Shown: positions 1-8,861 of the stretch, one piece after another
How the letters are laid out: each line of letters opens with the position of its first letter
How positions within the stretch are numbered: position 1 is the stretch's first letter
NCBI GenBank assembly: GCA_965197565.1
Contig: CBDANK010000004.1
Location: 434,001-498,000 of the forward strand
DNA from: G963667675 sp965197565
GTDB lineage: Bacteria > Chloroflexota > Dehalococcoidia > Lucifugimonadales > UBA3495
Length of the DNA: 64,000 bases
Direction: 5' to 3'
Made by a program: the position numbers and the translations under genes
The notes under the pieces: generated by a model
Seen by the model: the letters and a program-made list of their open reading frames with translations, nothing else
Database searches by the model: none
Told to the model about the DNA's origin: nothing

Positions 1-125
1 AACGCCAACGTGGAGACTATCCCGGCCTTGGCCTTGGCGACCCCCGTCTCTTCAACTTGCCGGGCGATCTCCTTGGGAGACAACGCCTCCACGATGGCCT
101 TCCTATACTGCTGTTGACGGCTCAC
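1..125 (-). CDS. Formate/nitrite transporter family protein, N-terminal fragment
   Basis: Partial gene that starts inside the window and runs off its left edge, so only the first 41 codons are visible. They read MSRQQQYRKAIVEALSPKEI and continue with a VEETGVAKAKAGIVSTLAL-like segment. The pattern S-P-K-E-I-A..VEE.GV.KA is typical of the cytoplasmic N-terminus of FNT-family channels, just before the first membrane helix. These channels move formate, nitrite or related small anions. The start is GTG at 123-125, with an AAGAGGG purine stretch about 10 bases upstream. The membrane part is outside the window, so the family call rests on this short stretch and the substrate cannot be told. Confidence 0.5.
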   Translation of the reverse strand, partial: MSRQQQYRKAIVEALSPKEIARQVEETGVAKAKAGIVSTLA

Positions 126-250
126 GCTCGCGTGCCCTCTTCTTAAAGGGTCGGTTGTTCAAATGCGCCTTAGATTTTCGCGGGGACCGGGCTCGGGCCG
201 GATTTGTTTCTTGGTTGGAACAAATAAGGAACAAATCGGCCGCGGGGCTG

Positions 251-282
251 AAATCCCCCTTCGCGAAAGGGGGCCCGGCAGC
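251..282. repeat. G/C-hairpin REP-like element, copy 1
   Basis: The motif aaatcccccttcgcgaaagg contains a perfect 7-bp stem (255-261 with 267-273) and is followed by cccggcagcgg. A second copy lies at 482-518 in the same orientation. The same stem type seeds the large tandem array near 43 kb. The 126-654 interval has no gene I can support; these two repeats are its only recognisable content. Confidence 0.6.
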
Positions 283-481
283 GGCCGGTGGCCGGTCACG
301 GACCCAGGCCCTGCGACTCCACCGTGCTTCGCCGGGGACGAAGGGAGATCGAGGGAGGTTTTTGGCGGTTGGGACATGAGCAACATGGTTTCAGTTTGGG
401 TATTGGCCTTCGGGCTTGTCAAGGAAGAGGTGGCATTGAGGTAATCGTTCAGACCGGTAAGCAGCCGGACGGCGAAGGGGG

Positions 482-518
482 AAATCCCCCTTTGCGAAAG
501 AGGGAGACCCGGCAGTGG
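482..518. repeat. G/C-hairpin REP-like element, copy 2
   Basis: Degenerate direct copy of the element at 251-282: aaatccccctttgcgaaaga, then gggagacccggcagtgg. The stem now carries a mismatch. It is probably a decayed intergenic REP-type repeat with no coding role. Confidence 0.5.
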
Positions 519-654
519 AGTCGATGATGCGGCGGGCCTACGACATGGGCGAAAAATCTTGGGGCGCACCCCTTGCGGCGTCGATGTAAAACCGTCTACA
601 TTATGGTTTCCGAAGGTTGGCCAGAACTCTTGACATCAGCAATGAGCGTGCAAC

Positions 655-1263
655 ATGAGCGTTAGCAATCATTCAGAATTGCGCACCGTTTACAAACCGC
701 CGGCTCCGCGGGCGGTACAGAAAGTGTTGGACCACCTGGATGTTCACTGTCGGACCTTCATCGCCCTCTCGCCCCTTTGCGTTCTCAGCTCTGCCAATGC
801 CAACGGGCAGACCGACGCCTCGCCTAGAGGCGACCCGCCGGGATTTGTGCGGGTGCTGGACGACAAAACGCTGCTGCTTCCCGACCGCCCGGGGAACAAC
901 CAGGTGGACTCGCTGCAGAACATCGTGCAATACCCCGGCGTGGGGTTGCTCTTCTTTGTGCCGGGGATGAATGAGACCTTGCGGGTGAAGGGGAAAGCGG
1001 AGATCGTAACCGACGCGGAAGTTCTTGGGCCGACGGCGGTAAAGGGGCGGGCGCCGCTTTCCGGGCTCCGGGTTACCGTAGAGGAGGCTTTCTTGCATTG
1101 TGGCCGGGCCCTGATCCGTTCGCGGATTTGGGACCCGGAGGTCCGGATCGACCGTTCGGTATATCCTACCTATGGGCAAGTGCTGGCGGACCAGATCAAG
1201 GGGGCTGACGCCAAGGAGATCGACGCCTCCGAGGACGAGGCCAATCGCCACCGGCTCTATTGA
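655..1263 (+). CDS. Pyridoxamine 5'-phosphate oxidase-family FMN-binding protein
   Basis: A 202-residue protein of the split-barrel PPOX flavin-binding superfamily. The core reads LLPDRPGNNQVDSLQNIVQY, then GVGLLFFVPGMNETLRVKGKA, as in the MSMEG_1061/DR2398-type subgroup; the N-terminus (residues 40-75) carries the first barrel strands. Members bind FMN or F420 and are mostly uncharacterised oxidoreductases or flavin carriers, so no substrate is assigned. The start is ATG at 655, with only a weak ribosome-binding site. It stands alone and converges on the amidohydrolase gene, with a shared hairpin terminator between them. Other PPOX-type proteins lie at 34.5 and 41.5 kb. Confidence 0.82.
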   Translation: MSVSNHSELRTVYKPPAPRAVQKVLDHLDVHCRTFIALSPLCVLSSANANGQTDASPRGDPPGFVRVLDDKTLLLPDRPGNNQVDSLQNIVQYPGVGLLFFVPGMNETLRVKGKAEIVTDAEVLGPTAVKGRAPLSGLRVTVEEAFLHCGRALIRSRIWDPEVRIDRSVYPTYGQVLADQIKGADAKEIDASEDEANRHRLY

Positions 1264-1303
1264 ACCGAACGCGCCTCCCTCTCCTTGCAGTTGAAGACAC
1301 AAA

Positions 1304-1338
1304 AAACAAAGGGCCCCAGAGCTTGGGGCCCTTTGTTT
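1304..1338. terminator. Bidirectional intrinsic terminator
   Basis: Perfect 15-bp stem (aaacaaagggcccca, 1304-1318, with its complement at 1324-1338) and a 5-base loop. An A-run precedes it and TTTGTTT closes it. It lies between the convergent genes ending at 1263 and 1357 and can serve both. Confidence 0.8.
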
Positions 1339-1356
1339 CGCCGGAATCTATGAGGG

Positions 1357-3186
1357 TTACCGGGAGACCATGTCGTAGCTGCGGAGCAGCTTGCCAGGGG
1401 TCGCGTCAGTGCACACCGTGCCTTCCGTGAAGGTCACTTCACCGTTGACCACCGTGTACCGGATGCCCTTGGCTTTCTGGATGAGCCTTCGCTCCCCACC
1501 AGGGAAGTCGTCATCGTAGACCGGGTTGTCGTACTGAAGGCCCAGCTTGTCCAGATCGTACACGATTATGTCGGCGGCAAAACCTTCTCGCAGAATGCCG
1601 CGATCGGTAAACCCGGCGATGAAGGCGGGCAGGCCGCTTATCTTGTAGTGGGCCTTCTCCAAGGACATTATTCCATGGTCCCTGGCCCACATGGCCAAGA
1701 AGTTGACCGGCCAAACGCCTACTGTCAAGTAGCGGACATGGGCGCCGCCATCGGATATGCAAGGATGGGTATAGGGGTGGTTCAGTATCTCTTTCATCGC
1801 CTCCGGGTTGGTGCCCGTCGTGGGGTCGGTGGAGAATTCGGTGAGCAGGTCCTCGTCCAGAGCCAAGTCCAGCATCGCGTCCATGGGGTGTTTGCCCGTG
1901 GCCTCGGCCAACTCGGCAATATTCATTCCCTCGTACTGGAGATTAGAGTCTTTCCGGACTTCGACAATCCGCATCTTGGACCAGTCGGCCGCCACGGCGG
2001 CAGTGCCGCCCTCCTTGGCCCACTCGCCCACGTCCTCACGCATCTTGTCGCGGACCCCCGGAGTGTTCAACTTGGCCATCCGCTCTTCGGGGGTGCCGAC
2101 GAAGGGGTCGATCCAGTTGGGCAACGCATCAAACCCGTTGTATTCCGCCAACTCGAATACCGGAGACACCTGTACACCTGAAGCCTGGGCAAACATGTTT
2201 GCCCCTTCTTTATGAGCCCTCTCCAAGTAGGTCAACTGCTCTTTATAGCGTTCCGGCTCCACCTCACTGTAGTTCACACCCCCCCAGTTGAAGGGCCTTC
2301 CCGACGCTTTGGTCATCTCGATCAGGAAGTTGTCCCGGCCTTCGCCGCGGACGTCACCCTCGACCGGGTCGAATTGCAGTCCGGTGGGGGACGCTTCTAT
2401 CCCTGCGCCTCCCATCAAGTCCGGCTCCCCAGGAGGAAGGGGGCGCTCCGCTTGTCCTCTGGTCCAACCGATGCTGCCTATACCGAACTCGGCCATGGTC
2501 TGGGCCAAAGCCAAATACTCTTCATTGGAGGCCACCTGGCTGGGGATGAAGCGGCCGTCGTCGGGCCGGTTAAGCAGGGTCTTCATCGAAGACCAACCGA
2601 AAGCGCCGGCCTGCATCGACTCGTGGATGATGGCCTGCATCTGCTTGATTTCCTTTTCGGTCGCGTTGACCCTTTCCCTGGAATCGTTGAGGCCCATGAC
2701 GTAGAGCCGCAGCGGGTTAAAAGGCACCAAAGCGCCTACGTTAACCCCCAAGGGTTTCTTGGCCAGGGAGTCCATCCACTGCGGGAAGGTTTCCCAGTCC
2801 CAGGACAAGCCAAGCTCCATGGTCCGCAGGGGGATGGCCTCGATCCTGGTGAGCAAGCGCATAGCGCCTTCCCGGTCCTCGGGTTTGCAGGGCGCGAAGC
2901 CGAACCCGCACTGGCCGATGGCCACGGAGGTGACGCCGTGCCAGCCGGACATGGTGGCGTATGGGTCCCAGTTGAGTTGGAGGTCGTAGTGGTTGTGCAA
3001 GTCAATGGCGCCCGGAGCAACTATACAGCCCGTGGCGTCCAACTCCTCCTTGGCAGAACCATGAATCCGCCCGCTAATCATGGCGATCTTGCCGTCCTTG
3101 ATGGCTACGTCGCCCTGAAAAGCGGGGGTGCCCCCGGTACCGTCGATAATCGTCCCGTTCCGAATAATTTTATCGAATGCTGGCAT
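1357..3186 (-). CDS. N-acyl-D-amino-acid deacylase family amidohydrolase
   Basis: Zinc-dependent amidohydrolase of the D-aminoacylase group, 609 residues from the preferred start. The N-terminus FDKIIRNGTIIDGTGGTPAF is the usual composite-domain opening. The metal-binding H-x-H follows in GAIDLHNHYDLQ, then the characteristic WHGVTSVAIGQCGFGFAP. A late metal/substrate motif appears as CISDGGAHVRY. Family members cleave N-acyl-D-amino acids or related amides. I chose ATG at 3184-3186 because GAGAGGTAGGT lies directly upstream; an upstream in-frame start at 3234 lacks such a site. The true substrate is unknown, because SAR202-type genomes carry many paralogues. It may be transcribed separately from the cupin gene behind it. 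Confidence 0.85.
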   Translation of the reverse strand: MPAFDKIIRNGTIIDGTGGTPAFQGDVAIKDGKIAMISGRIHGSAKEELDATGCIVAPGAIDLHNHYDLQLNWDPYATMSGWHGVTSVAIGQCGFGFAPCKPEDREGAMRLLTRIEAIPLRTMELGLSWDWETFPQWMDSLAKKPLGVNVGALVPFNPLRLYVMGLNDSRERVNATEKEIKQMQAIIHESMQAGAFGWSSMKTLLNRPDDGRFIPSQVASNEEYLALAQTMAEFGIGSIGWTRGQAERPLPPGEPDLMGGAGIEASPTGLQFDPVEGDVRGEGRDNFLIEMTKASGRPFNWGGVNYSEVEPERYKEQLTYLERAHKEGANMFAQASGVQVSPVFELAEYNGFDALPNWIDPFVGTPEERMAKLNTPGVRDKMREDVGEWAKEGGTAAVAADWSKMRIVEVRKDSNLQYEGMNIAELAEATGKHPMDAMLDLALDEDLLTEFSTDPTTGTNPEAMKEILNHPYTHPCISDGGAHVRYLTVGVWPVNFLAMWARDHGIMSLEKAHYKISGLPAFIAGFTDRGILREGFAADIIVYDLDKLGLQYDNPVYDDDFPGGERRLIQKAKGIRYTVVNGEVTFTEGTVCTDATPGKLLRSYDMVSR

Positions 3187-3264
3187 ACCTACCTCTCTTG
3201 TGACCCTACGTTTTGATTTTTCACCGCCATACATTGTAGCAAAACAAACCCATGCGTCAAGTAC

Positions 3265-3383
3265 TTATTCTCGCCTGTAACTGTTCAAAGTTGGTAAGCG
3301 CACTGACAGGGAACCGCTCATCCTGAGCGCAGCGGAGTCGAAAGGCCAGTCCTCCTCAAATCTGAACAGTTATTCTCGCCTGT
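3265..3383. mobile_element. MITE-like element A with 14-bp target-site duplication
   Basis: A 91-bp element (3279-3369) begins aactgttcaaag and ends aatctgaacag, so its ends are inverted repeats. It is flanked by identical 14-bp direct repeats, ttattctcgcctgt, at 3265-3278 and 3370-3383. The right copy contains the last codons and TAA stop of the cupin gene, so the insertion happened just behind that gene and duplicated its end. Related copies lie at 42561-42659 and 54212-54293. No coding capacity, hence non-autonomous. Confidence 0.75.
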
Positions 3384-3813
3384 CCAAGGGCCGGTCCTGG
3401 GGAGAGGTGTATCCGGTCAACCCCCTCTCCGACAAGAACCCCGAGGTAGTCCCGGGGATGCTGGACTGCACCCGGTCGGGGTTGTGAATCGGGAAAATAT
3501 ACAACAACCGGGCGGGCGTATCGTAGCGGTTGACGAAACCGTGAGTGGTGCCCGCAGGAGCCAGAATCGTGTGGCCCGGCCCAAGGGTCTTCCTCTCGGA
3601 GCCGAGCAGGACATCCAGCGTCCCCTCCAGAATTATCATGACCTCCTCGGTATTGGTGTGAATGTGCCTGGGCAGCCGCGTCTTAGGAGCTATCGTCACC
3701 TCTCCGATGTTAAGGGAATCCGTGCCCTGGGCTGCATCCGCTATATGACGTACTTCCAGACCAGGGGCCGCCCCTTCTCCTTTACTCATGTCTTCTCTTT
3801 TTAAGATGGGCAT
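3370..3813 (-). CDS. Cupin-domain protein
   Basis: Small single-domain cupin of 147 residues. Cupin motif 1 is visible around RHIHTNTEEVMIILEGTLDV (two His and a Glu for metal binding). Motif 2 is visible around GPGHTILAPAGTTHGFVNRY. Such proteins bind a metal and act as dioxygenases, isomerases or ligand sensors; nothing fixes the reaction here. I chose ATG at 3811-3813 because GGAAGGAGGGACC lies immediately upstream; an in-frame start five codons earlier would place the ribosome-binding site inside the gene. Its final codons and stop were duplicated when the element at 3279-3369 inserted. Confidence 0.8.
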   Translation of the reverse strand: MPILKREDMSKGEGAAPGLEVRHIADAAQGTDSLNIGEVTIAPKTRLPRHIHTNTEEVMIILEGTLDVLLGSERKTLGPGHTILAPAGTTHGFVNRYDTPARLLYIFPIHNPDRVQSSIPGTTSGFLSERGLTGYTSPQDRPLDRRE

Positions 3814-3852
3814 GGTCCCTCCTTCCACGACTTAGAGTGCGTTTAACAAGTT

Positions 3853-3929
3853 CCCTCTCCCGGCGGGAGAGGGTTAGGGTGAGGGCGTTTCCCTTCATCC
3901 TAACCCTCTCCCCAAGGAGAAAGGACTTT
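3853..3929. repeat. REP-type hairpin repeat
   Basis: A perfect 9-bp stem, ccctctcccggcgggagaggg at 3853-3873, is followed by gttagggtgaggg. A reverse half-copy, cctaaccctctcccc, ends the element near 3914. It is an intergenic palindromic repeat between two genes read on the minus strand. Confidence 0.6.
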
Positions 3930-3967
3930 TGATACGCCCTCTCAGACCGCCATCGCCGCCCCGCTGC

Positions 3968-5163
3968 CTAGACAGCGGCGGCGGCCTCCTGTCTCTGGAA
4001 CCGGGGCATGACCCGCTCGGCGAAAAGCTCAAAGCTACGTTGTGAGTGTTCGAAGGACACAATGGGGTTCGGCCAAAGGGTTACATGCTGGCAATTCAGC
4101 TCAGAGCGCAACCGGTCGATCTTCTCAGCAACGAAGTCGGGGGTGCCGACCCAGATCATCTCCTTGTCCTGAAGAAAATCGAACCACTCGGCGTTCAGAT
4201 CGTCGTCGGTCAGCTTCTCGTCGGCTGCGATCACTCCCTTCCGGGCCCAACCTTCCCTGCGGCCGGTAGTAAAAGACAACATGCTGTTTATCAGAGGCCG
4301 CGCCACTTTGTCCGCTTCTTCCTGGGTCTCGGCGACGTAGACCGGCTTCAATACGCCCAGCGTCTGGCCGCTGGCGGTCTGGCCCATGGGAATATCCCGG
4401 CCACTAATTCGGGAGGCCACCTCCTTATAGGTCGTCCAAGCCTCCCGCAGTCCCTCGAAAGAACGAAAAACGGACATAGCGGCGATCCCTTTCTCGGCGG
4501 CAAAGGCATAGGACGGAGTGGCGTCGGCGGCCTGCCAGATAGGCGGGTGGGGTTTCTGATAGGGCTTGGGGGCGACCCCTAGAGCGATCAACTCGCCGTC
4601 CGGCGCGTAATGGCTGGGATCACTGGCGTAGATACGGGGGTCGGGCTCCTTCCAACCCGGCTGGGGAAAAGTATAGAACTCGCCTTTGTGAGTGAAGGCG
4701 TCTTGGGTCCAAGCCTTCATCAGAATCTCCAGGGTTTCCCTAAAGAGGGCGTAGTTCTTATCTTGGTCCCGCCTGTCTGCGTTGACGTAAACTGGATGCC
4801 GGCGCGGGTGTTGGTGCCTCGGGCTACTCCGACGTCGAGCCGGCCTTGGGTAATCTGGTCCAGCATCGCCAAGTCCTCGGCCAGACGAATGGGGTGCCAG
4901 TCGGGTAGAATGCAGGCATTCTGCCCTACCCTTAGCCGCTTGGTATGAGTGGCCAGGTGGGTGCCGACTAGCACCGGGTTGGGGGGGACACAGGCCCCCG
5001 GATAACCGTCATACCAGAAGTGGTGCTCCCCAAGCCAGAGAGTGGTGAAACCTGCCTCGTCGAAGAAGCGGGCGGTCTCCCGCCATTCATTGATTACCTT
5101 GTCCGCAGGGTAACCCACAGGCCCAGTGTTGAGGTGAATGTTGACATTGCCGTCAAAACGCAT
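3968..5163 (-). pseudogene. LLM-class flavin-dependent oxidoreductase, split by a one-base frameshift
   Basis: Two consecutive reading frames together make one complete bacterial-luciferase-like monooxygenase. The first part (4720-5163) opens MRFDGNVNIHLNTGPVGYPA, contains WLGEHHFW and ends in frame near GVARGTNTRAGIQF. The second part (3968-4720) continues with KPHPPIWQAADATPSYAFAA and EMIWVGTPDFVAEKIDRL. At the run AAA (plus strand 4789-4791) the frame changes. Adding one base there restores IQFYVNADRRDQDKNYALFR, leading straight into the second part. The start at 5161-5163 has a clear AAGGAGG site. Family members use FMNH2 or F420H2; SAR202-type genomes carry many paralogues. It is either a recent pseudogene or a sequence error in a homopolymer. 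Confidence 0.8.
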
Positions 5164-5235
5164 AGCCGTTCCTCCTTCAATATAGAACCTATAGTACGGC
5201 CAACAAAGAGTTCCTGTCGAATTTTACTCTCATGA

Positions 5236-6234
5236 CTATATAGTTCCAACCACCAGGGAGCCAATTGCGATGGCTGGAAGCTTAACCGGCAGGACTTCCC
5301 AGGTCAGGCCGCCGTCGTCGCTGCAAAAGATGTTGCCTTGGTCGGTGCCGGCGTACACCCGGTTGTTTTGAGCCGGGTCCCAATCGATGGCCACCACCAT
5401 GTCATCGTCGCAACCTATCGAGCCAACCAACTGCCAATCCCGGCCGCCGTCAGTCGACCGGTAGAATTGGGGATTGCTTCGGCCGGCGTTGCTGGAGACG
5501 GTCACTAGGACCAAGTCTCCATCATCCGGAGAGGGGCTGATGTGCAAGGTGTAAGGGCGTTCCAAGCCGTCATTTATCTTTTCCCAATTGTCGCCGCCGT
5601 CGTCACTGCGAAAAGGGGCTACCGCGGTAGCAACATATACGCGGCGAGGACTGGCCGAGCTCATGTTGACGAAGTGAATATCATCATCCATGCCCTCCAG
5701 TTGCTCCCACCGGGATGCGCCGTCCCTGCTCCGCACCATGCCGCCCACCTCGATGCCGGCATAGATGATCTCCGGGTTGTCGGGCGCCATTCTCAATTCC
5801 CGAACATGCGAGTCGCGAGTCTCCGAGTGGAAAAACCATCTCTCGGATTCGGGCACTTGGCGAAACCCGGCGCATTCCTCCCAAACTTCGCCGCCGTCGC
5901 GGGAACGAAAGACAGCCGCCGGTTCGCTCCCCACGTACACTGTGCCGCGTTCTTCGGGATGCGCCATCACGCTGTGGGCGTAATCGGTGGGATATGAGCT
6001 AAGATGACGCCAGGTAGCTCCACCGTCATCGGTCCTGAATACCCCGGCTTCGTAGGCGGCCAAATAGACCCGGTCGGGGTCCGCCGGACTTACCGACAAC
6101 CGGGCGGCGGCATTGGCCAAGGGGGTGGTTTCGCTCTGTTGCCAAGTGCGGCCGCCATCGGCGCTGCTCAAGGCGGTGACGCCGTCCAGGGTGCCTACAT
6201 AAAGCTTGTGTTGCCGGTCATTTCCTTGTGCCAT
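5236..6234 (-). CDS. BNR/sialidase-like beta-propeller protein
   Basis: Protein of 332 residues made of repeated blades with BNR/Asp-box motifs: SADGGRTWQQ, TDDGGATWRH, SRDGGEVWEE, SDDGGDNWEK, STDGGRDWQL and SDDGGLTWEV. This is the sialidase/VPS10-type or photosystem-assembly-like propeller fold. No signal peptide is evident from the chosen start and catalytic sialidase residues are not obvious, so it is more likely a binding or scaffold protein. ATG at 6232-6234 is preferred because CTGGAGGAAAGGCT precedes it; the earlier in-frame start lacks a site. Function unknown. Confidence 0.78.
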   Translation of the reverse strand: MAQGNDRQHKLYVGTLDGVTALSSADGGRTWQQSETTPLANAAARLSVSPADPDRVYLAAYEAGVFRTDDGGATWRHLSSYPTDYAHSVMAHPEERGTVYVGSEPAAVFRSRDGGEVWEECAGFRQVPESERWFFHSETRDSHVRELRMAPDNPEIIYAGIEVGGMVRSRDGASRWEQLEGMDDDIHFVNMSSASPRRVYVATAVAPFRSDDGGDNWEKINDGLERPYTLHISPSPDDGDLVLVTVSSNAGRSNPQFYRSTDGGRDWQLVGSIGCDDDMVVAIDWDPAQNNRVYAGTDQGNIFCSDDGGLTWEVLPVKLPAIAIGSLVVGTI

Positions 6235-6367
6235 AGCCTTTCCTCCAGAGTCTGTTATCCAAGGCCCACTCACCAAACCCTTTTGCATCGTCTCTTTGTC
6301 GATGCCGGGTCACTCAATTATCACCCCCTGCGCGCCATAAGAACCCGCTTTGCTGAGTCGCGGCTCC

Positions 6368-8677
6368 CTACTCCTGAGCCTTCTTGGCTTCCAAGGCTTC
6401 CAAAATGCTGCCGGGGGACATGGGCAGTTTCCGCAGCCGCACGCCGACAGCGTCGTAAATCGCATTGGACAGCGCCGCCAGAGGTGGGATGATCGGTGCT
6501 TCGCCGACACCCCTTAGTCCATAGGGATGGCGGGGATTCGGGACCTCGGTAATCACCGTGTCGATCATGGGCAAGTCCAGGGTGGTGGGCATACGATAGT
6601 CCAAAAAGCTGGAGTTGGCCATGGAACCGTCGTCGGTGTAAAAATACTCCTCGTTCAAAGCCCAACCGATGCCCTGGGCTGTGCCGCCTTGCATCTGGCC
6701 TTCCACGTAGCTGGGATGCACCGCCGTGCCGGCATCCATAAAAGCGGTGTAGCGCAGAATATCCACTTTGCCTGTTTCCGGGTCCACTTCCACATCTACG
6801 ATATTACCGGCGATGATTGGCCCCATCCCGGTGCTGTTGGTGCCTGCGGAGCAAGTGATGGGGCCTCCGGTGCGCAAGAGCCTGCCGGCCAACTCCTTGA
6901 AGGTCAAACGATCGGCGGGGTTCTTGGTGCAAACAAAGGTGCCTTCCTGCAACTCCACGTCTTCCTCTTGCACTTCCCAGATCAGGGCGGCCCGGCGGCT
7001 CATTTGACGTTTCACCTCTTCCGCAGCGGCGATGGCGGCCAAGCCGGTGTCAAATGCGATCCTGCTGCCCCCGGTGGCGGCGGTATAGCCGATGGCGTCG
7101 GTGTCCACCACTGTGGGCGAAACGTCCTCGGGCCGGAGGCCCAACACCTCGGCAGCCTGCATGGCCACTGCCGTCCGGGTCCCGCCAATGTCCACCGAGC
7201 CGGTAATCAGGTTAATTGTCCCGTTGCTATTCACGTTGATGGTGGCCGAGGAGGCTTGGCCTCCTTGCCAGCGGAACCCCACCGCTACTCCCCGGCCCCG
7301 GTTGGGGCCTTCCAGTGGAGCGTTGTAGTGGGGATGGGCTTTCATCTCCTCTTCCATCTCCCGGATGCCCACCCGAGGCAGGGGGACGCCGGTGGGCATC
7401 CGGTCGCCCTCCTTGAGGACATTCTTCAAACGAAAGTCCAAGGGGTCCATACCCAGCTTTTCGGCCAGTTCGTCGATGACCGGTTCCACAGCGAAGCAAC
7501 CTTGGGGCTGGCCTGGGGCCCGGTATGCTTGGACCTTCTGCTTGTTGCAAACTATGTCGTAGCCGTCCACCGTCAGGTTCTCTATGTTGTAGGGCCCGGT
7601 GGCGGCCATTGCGCCGCCGCCGACCGGGGAGCCTGGATAGGCCCCTGCCTCATAGGCCAGATAAAGCTCCGCCGCGGTGATCTTCCCGTCTTTCTTAGCC
7701 CCTATCTTGCAGCGCATGTGGGTGGCCGAGGTAGGGCCGGTGCCTTCGAACACCTCCTTTCGGTCCATTACCATCTTGACCGGCTTTCCGCTCTTCCTGG
7801 CGAGGACGGCGGATACCGGCTCCAAGTAACAAGTGATCTTGGCCCCAAATCCGCCTCCGATCTCTGTCGGTATAACCTTGACCGAGGATTCGGGAATGGC
7901 CAGGATGGCGGCGGTAGCGGAGCGGACCCCAAAGGACCCCTGGGTGCAGGTCCAAATGGTCACCCGGCCATCGGGCGCCCAAACGGCGGTGGCGGCATGA
8001 GGCTCGATGTAACCTTGGTGAACCGTTTCGGTGTCGAACTCCCGTTCCACTATCACGTCGGCTTCGGCAAACCCTTTCTCGATGTCGCCCAGCTTGTGTT
8101 GAATGTGCCCCGCGACGTTGCCCTTGAGCCCGGTGTCTTCTCCCCGAGAGAACCGCTCCACCCGGAACATGGTGGTCAGGTTTTCGTGGAGGTTGGGAGA
8201 GTCTTCCTTGAGAGCGTCGCGCAGCGTGAGCACCGTGGGCAGGACCTCGTATTCCACTTCGATCAGGCGGACCGCTTGTTCCGCAATGTGCTGATTGACC
8301 GCCGCCACGGCGGCCAAAGCATGCCCCTTGTACAGCGCCTTGTCACGGGCCATTACATGCTCGGCCATTTGGCGGGCGCTGCCTTGGGCCTCGGCGAAGT
8401 CGATGACTTGATCATCGATTATGGGAAAGTCCTTGGAGGTTGCCACCGCCGTCACCCCCGGCAGAGCTTCGGCCTTGCTGGTGTCGATGGACCGTATGTA
8501 GGCGTGGGCATGAGGACTGCGCAAGATCTTGCCGTGCAACATGCCGGTAAGTTGGATATCCGCCCCGTATTTGGCGGCCCCGGTTACTTTTTCCAGACCG
8601 TCGTGGCGGATGGGCCGGGTGCCCACCACCCGATAGGGCCTCCGGCTTTCACTTTGTCGTTCCGCTGTGGTAGTCAT
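6368..8677 (-). CDS. Xanthine/CO dehydrogenase-family molybdopterin-binding large subunit
   Basis: Large subunit of a molybdenum hydroxylase, 769 residues, in the usual family range. Domains in order: aldehyde oxidase/xanthine dehydrogenase a/b hammerhead (residues about 20-135) and molybdopterin-binding domains (about 155-760). Visible motifs are GGGFGAKITCYLEP, AYRAPGQPQGCFAVEP and the active-site glutamate in GVGEAPIIPP near residue 726. The AYRAPG loop lacks the AYRCSFR signature of true form I CO dehydrogenase, so hydroxylation of an organic substrate is more likely. No FAD or 2Fe-2S subunit lies nearby; partners must be elsewhere, or the enzyme uses other donors. GAGGTAAG lies just upstream of the ATG. 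Confidence 0.88.
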   Translation of the reverse strand: MTTTAERQSESRRPYRVVGTRPIRHDGLEKVTGAAKYGADIQLTGMLHGKILRSPHAHAYIRSIDTSKAEALPGVTAVATSKDFPIIDDQVIDFAEAQGSARQMAEHVMARDKALYKGHALAAVAAVNQHIAEQAVRLIEVEYEVLPTVLTLRDALKEDSPNLHENLTTMFRVERFSRGEDTGLKGNVAGHIQHKLGDIEKGFAEADVIVEREFDTETVHQGYIEPHAATAVWAPDGRVTIWTCTQGSFGVRSATAAILAIPESSVKVIPTEIGGGFGAKITCYLEPVSAVLARKSGKPVKMVMDRKEVFEGTGPTSATHMRCKIGAKKDGKITAAELYLAYEAGAYPGSPVGGGAMAATGPYNIENLTVDGYDIVCNKQKVQAYRAPGQPQGCFAVEPVIDELAEKLGMDPLDFRLKNVLKEGDRMPTGVPLPRVGIREMEEEMKAHPHYNAPLEGPNRGRGVAVGFRWQGGQASSATINVNSNGTINLITGSVDIGGTRTAVAMQAAEVLGLRPEDVSPTVVDTDAIGYTAATGGSRIAFDTGLAAIAAAEEVKRQMSRRAALIWEVQEEDVELQEGTFVCTKNPADRLTFKELAGRLLRTGGPITCSAGTNSTGMGPIIAGNIVDVEVDPETGKVDILRYTAFMDAGTAVHPSYVEGQMQGGTAQGIGWALNEEYFYTDDGSMANSSFLDYRMPTTLDLPMIDTVITEVPNPRHPYGLRGVGEAPIIPPLAALSNAIYDAVGVRLRKLPMSPGSILEALEAKKAQE

Positions 8678-8803
8678 AGAGCTTACCTCGCGCCGTAATC
8701 AGATCGGGCTATTCGCTCGTCCCTTGGAATAAATGAAATAAATGGTCAATCAAAGGCAATCTATTCTTTCAGTTCTTCAGTGTCAAGCCCCGTTTCGAGA
8801 CAA

Positions 8804-8832
8804 ACGAAAAGACCCGGCTATCCGCCGGGCCT
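8804..8832 (-). terminator. Intrinsic terminator of the aspartic-protease-like gene
   Basis: Read on the minus strand: GCCCGGC, loop GGATA, GCCGGGT, then CTTTTCGTTTG. The stem plus T-run sits 30 bases beyond the stop at 8862. Confidence 0.7.
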
Positions 8833-8861
8833 TGAGTAGCATAATAAGAGTTGAATGTTAT

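Noticed and set aside
2212..3216. Long plus-strand frame opposite the D-aminoacylase-like gene
   Set aside because: Antisense shadow of a gene with strong family motifs.
6527..8698. A 723-codon frame on the plus strand opposite the molybdenum hydroxylase gene
   Set aside because: It is the antisense mirror of a clear gene in GC-rich DNA and has no recognisable motif or upstream site.
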